A stretch of DNA of 64,000 bases from Panagrolaimus kolymaensis. Its lineage: Eukaryota; Nematoda; Chromadorea; Rhabditida; Panagrolaimidae. Where the stretch lies: NCBI GenBank assembly GCA_028622995.1, contig JAJQJQ010000002.1, forward strand, positions 7,750,001 through 7,814,000, in the 5' to 3' direction. How positions within the stretch are numbered: the stretch's first letter is position 1; each line of letters opens with the position of its first letter. A model generated the notes under the pieces. That model was not told the origin of the DNA and searched no databases. It worked only from the letters and a program-made list of their open reading frames with translations. The position numbers and the translations under genes are program-made. Shown in pieces: positions 60,157 to 64,000 of the stretch.

Positions 60157-63100
60157 TTAGCTTGTATGTGTTGAACCTGAAACTAAAATAAATCAAAGAA
60201 GATAAGACTAAAATACAAATATACATTTACCTTCAGTCTTAAAGCTATCTTCATCTTCAAGCATTTCCAATCGATCATTGAAATCTCCAGCCAAGCTTGT
60301 ATTTGAGCGATAATTTCTTGTTCGACGATTACGTAGACCACTGAGTTCACGAGTAAGACTTGCACTTTCACGAATTAGGGTGTCATTCGCTTCGGTTAAA
60401 TCATCAATTTGACGCTGTAAGCCACGAATCTTTTGACGAAGTTGAGTGCTTTCTCCATCACATTCATCAAGTTGACGACGAACCTTGAGATAACGATTGT
60501 TTGATTGTTCAAGCTAAAAAGAAGCATGGTGTTAGCTAATCCAATAGGTTTAAACAAAGAAAAACAAACCTCATCTTTCAAAGAGTCATGAGAGCGTTGT
60601 AAACCCTCCATGTCAGCAATTCGTTCTTGTAACTTTCTATCAAGACGACGAGCAGCTTTCGTTGCATTTTGAGCTTCATTACGTTCAAGATCGCATGTTT
60701 GTTCCGCTGTAGCTAGCTTCGCTTGAAGAGCAGCAATGGTAGCACGAGATCGAGTTTGAGAACTTGAATCTAATTCTTCCACTCTTGCACGAAGATCACG
60801 AATGGTGCGTTCAAAGCTTTCTTTTTCCATTTCATACTTTTGACTAACATTACGCTCCGACGAAAGTTCACTTGTTAAAGCTTCAACCTAAAAGTAAAAC
60901 ATTATTGAAAGTTCATCAATCATATATGAAACATACCTGAGATTGTGATTTTTTGAGTCGCTCTTGAAGAGATTCAATATCATTAATGGCTTGATCCAAT
61001 TCAAATTCAATTTCAACAATCTTTGATTCATAGCGACGCTTTTCATCAGCTGATAAAGTTGAACCACGAGGTTGCTTTAGATCCCATGAATCACGTTCGG
61101 CTTCCAATTTTCGTTTTTGTTGAGTGAGATCTTCCACCTTTTCATTAAGCCGTTGAACTTCTGTACTGCTGACACGTAACTTCTTTTCAGATTCACGCAA
61201 ATGACCAAGCGTTTCATCACGCGTTCTTTGAGCTTCTACAAGAGCTTGTTGAGAATCTTTCCACATTTGTTGAAACTTCTTCAATTGTTTGTTGTAATCA
61301 TCTTTCGAGCGATTAGAAGCATCCAATTGATGTTGAAATTCAAGAAGTTCAGCTTCGACTTTCTTTCTATTCTTGTCGGAAAGAGAACGTGCCCGCTTTT
61401 CTTCATCAAGTTCGGCTTCAAGATCGCGACATCGTTTAGTAAGCTGGCGATGTTTTTCTTCGACTTCTTCTTCTTTAGCATTGAGAGCACGATGATGTTC
61501 ACTTTTCATACCACTTGTGAGAGCTTCCAATCTGATTCTTTCATCTTCAGCAGTTTGAAGGCCATCTTCGAATTCTGCTACTTGATCACGTAAAGAAGCA
61601 ATTTCTGTTTCACTTTGCCGCTTGAGTCGTTCAAGCTCAAGAATATTTTTGCTGATATCGTCTTTAGAAGAAAGCTAGAAAAATAAAGATGAGAAAGGAT
61701 ATCGAAGAGGATAATAAATCACATACAACATCGTTAAGTTGGGTTTGAAGTGCAAGTTTAGAGCGATCAGCTTCTTGGAGAAGCTCTCGAAGTTCGGCAA
61801 GTTCAGTTTGGTATGATAAGAGTTCAGTTTCGCGATCACGAAATTGTTCATTCAATGAAGCACGTTCTTCAGCCAAAACATCAACCTTCTTTTTGAGTTC
61901 ATTTAGCTCGGTCTCTTTTTTTTGTAGATGTTCAGCAGCAATAGAAAGTTCAGCATCCTTCTCTTGCAGTATAGCTTCATGATTAGTGATCTAAATTTCA
62001 ATGTTACTATCTTGAAAAATAAATGAAAATAAACAAACTTCAAGAAGAGGCTTGACTTTCATGTACAATTTCCACCAATCCCAATTTCGAAGTTTTGACC
62101 ATGCTAAACCATTTCGTTGAAGAATACGTATGGCATTTGATTGTTCCACGCGACTTTGGTAAAGACGACGAGCAAGAAAGACACGACATTGAGCTTGAAA
62201 TTTGACAATTAAACCAGCAAGTTTACCATCACGTTCTTCTTCCATTTTAGCAACAACACCAGCACGAAGAAAGATTTTTGATTGACCAATACGATAAAGA
62301 TTCGCATCCATTTCCATTGTCTTCGTCATTTGTTTAACTGCTTCTTTACCATCCATAAATCCTTTGGGTATCAAGTTCGGCGTGAGAATTTCATAGCGAT
62401 ATCGGAATTCTTGGAATGGAATACGGCTTGGAAAACCTTGACGACATATGCGAATACCTTCGAGAACACCATTACATCGAAGTTGCTCCAAGACCAGCAA
62501 GGAGTTGATTTTTCCTGGCTTCTTTTCATGATTCGGAATAATACATCGAACAAAGTGAGGCACGGTATTGCGAAGAGTAGTCATCAAACGAGAAAGATGT
62601 TCTTTATGAAGTTGAGAAACAGTTCGGAACATTCCTTTCTTAGCTCGAGCACCAAACGTGGTTTCAATTTCAGTTGCACCCATACAAGCAAATTCAGCAT
62701 CCTTCCAAAGAGTAGCAACAAAAGAATCAGTTGAATTCTGCATCAGAGCTACGACATTTTCATTCAATGGATCCATATTCTTCGTCAACCATTTATCAGC
62801 AACATAATCAACACGACCAGCATAATGAACAACAGCGAAATCAGATTTTGAACGAACTTCAGGAACAACAAATTTAGGATGTTTCTCATGATTAGCATTC
62901 AGCTTATCAATAAATGATCGATCGGTGGTTTTCGGGAATAAGCATTCTTCATCCAGGAGAGCAAGTATTCCCATAGGCTTTTCGATGAGATCAATAGTTG
63001 GTTGTAAATCAAGTCCAAATTCAATAAACTGCCAATCGATACCTTCACGTTGATATTCTTCTTGTTCATTTATAAACATGGTATTGTTGAAGAGTTGTTG

Positions 63101-64000
63101 AAGCTTTTCGTTGGTGTAGTTGATGCATAGTTGTTCGAAGCTGTTTAGATCAAAGATTTCAAAACTAAAAATTAATGATTAAAATAAGTGGTAAATAGCA
63201 AATATCTTACCCAGCAATATCCAAGATACCAATGAATGATGTTCCTTGACGAAGAGTACGATCAAGAGATTTGTTGATACGGTTCACAAGCCATTTGAAA
63301 AGACGTTCATATGTAGCTTTACTTATAGCTTCAGCAGAGAATTCAGCTTGGTCTTTGTTTTGAGCTTTATGAACATATTCACGACCAACTTTGATACGAG
63401 GATTCAAGAAAGCTTTGATAAAATCAGCGACAGGAATTCCCAAAAGATGACAAATTTGTTGAGCCACTCGATCATCAGGAAGGAAAGCTTGATCATTATT
63501 CTTTTCTTGTTGAAATTGTACATTTCCCAGAAGAAGGATGGCGCTAACAGATCGAAGTACAGATGAGATTTCGTCGTCGTCGAAGCCCATAATTTTCATA
63601 GAGCGAACAGTATTGTGGAATTCGGTTTTATCATCGATGTTTGGAAGAACAATGTTGCCATTCTTTAGGAAAGTGTAATCGTCAATAGAATTCAACAAGA
63701 AATTACCTAAAAAAATAAGATAAAAAGTTGCATAAACCATGAAAGAAACTTACTTCGTTCTTCTTGACTTGCTCCAGCTAAGAGTTGATAGAAGATATGG
63801 AAGCTTCGTTCATATTTGGCTTGACGGCACGTTCGAGATTTTTCAAGCAAGTAAAATTCTATGTTTGCACCAGAGATGTATCCACTATTGTCAAAGTTAA
63901 CTCGAATGAACTTTCCCTGCAAACAAGTAACAATGAAAATCATCAAAAATGCATAATATGAAAAACTTACAAAACGAGATGAGTTATCATTCTTGACAGT
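60157..64000 (-). CDS. Non-muscle myosin II heavy chain with shortened rod (5' end outside window)
   Basis: Exons (63971-64000 partial, 63754-63916, 63211-63706, 62039-63164, 61727-61990, 61674-60937, 60570-60887, 60231-60513, 60157-60182) join in phase. The motor part starts at switch I (NDNSSRF) and includes LDIAGFEIFD (relay) and the SH1/SH2 helix region [15 protein letters not shown]. An IQ-bearing neck follows ([15 protein letters not shown]) and then [20 protein letters not shown] at the rod start. The rod is a coiled coil of only about 520 residues before a short non-helical tail ending SGSTHTS. The tail and motor details fit non-muscle NMY-type myosin II, an actin motor for cortical contraction. 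The usual central rod (about 500 residues) is absent: the 52-bp intron at 61675-61726 joins early-rod to late-rod sequence. Confidence 0.9.

Noticed and set aside
1..64000. CRISPR arrays, bacterial operons or plasmid functions
   Set aside because: Spliced genes, polyadenylation signals and nematode-type families show nuclear eukaryotic DNA; no regularly spaced repeat-spacer array was seen.

Overview
The window is eukaryotic, very AT-rich nuclear DNA with short (about 45-60 bp) GT..AG introns ending in TTTTAG/TTTCAG. Gene content points to a nematode: an Srg-type chemoreceptor, a catalytically dead WAGO-like Argonaute, and multi-copy families of small unknown proteins. The F-box-like family at the left end (core NFSLPxxII...SCKYFF) resembles families I associate with Panagrolaimus-type clade IV nematodes; that placement is an inference.

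Layout. 0-7 kb: four F-box-like copies plus a fragment, three of the four copies carrying a frameshift or stop, mixed with a tRNA gene split by a foldback element and a 30-bp repeat. 7-12.3 kb: an Srg receptor (-) and a tandem two-exon membrane-protein family (+). 13-18.6 kb: TAF4 and an RGG-rich Argonaute, both on -. 19-21 kb: a GC-rich foldback element with a perfect 10-bp target duplication, a 3' fragment and an intact copy of the membrane family. 21.2-26 kb: a carboxylesterase, a small unknown ORF and a 5'-truncated UNC-13-like gene. 26.7-34.7 kb: one 17-exon gene for a secreted VWA-like/EGF/mucin protein of about 2053 residues. 34.9-40.1 kb: a GK5-like FGGY kinase (-) divergent from threonyl-tRNA synthetase (+). 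40.2-52.8 kb: no credible coding sequence. 52.8-57.9 kb: an LRCH-type LRR + calponin-homology gene. 58-59.4 kb: one unknown gene and a doubtful small one. 60.2-64 kb: the 3' part of a non-muscle myosin II heavy chain on -, running off the window.

Exon models were built by hand from splice signals and checked for phase. All multi-exon models keep frame across every junction except where a lesion is stated. Housekeeping genes (TAF4, ThrRS, LRCH, myosin, GK5-like) are intact where visible, while the expanded families are decaying.

Most unusual signals: (1) a dispersed family of exactly 47-bp elements bounded by GATAGTAA...TTACTATC, seven copies between 46.1 and 54.5 kb; (2) two short foldback elements with 9-10 bp target duplications, one inside a tRNA gene; (3) a myosin II whose rod is about half the usual length; (4) an Argonaute that has lost three of its slicer residues. 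None was tested by database search.
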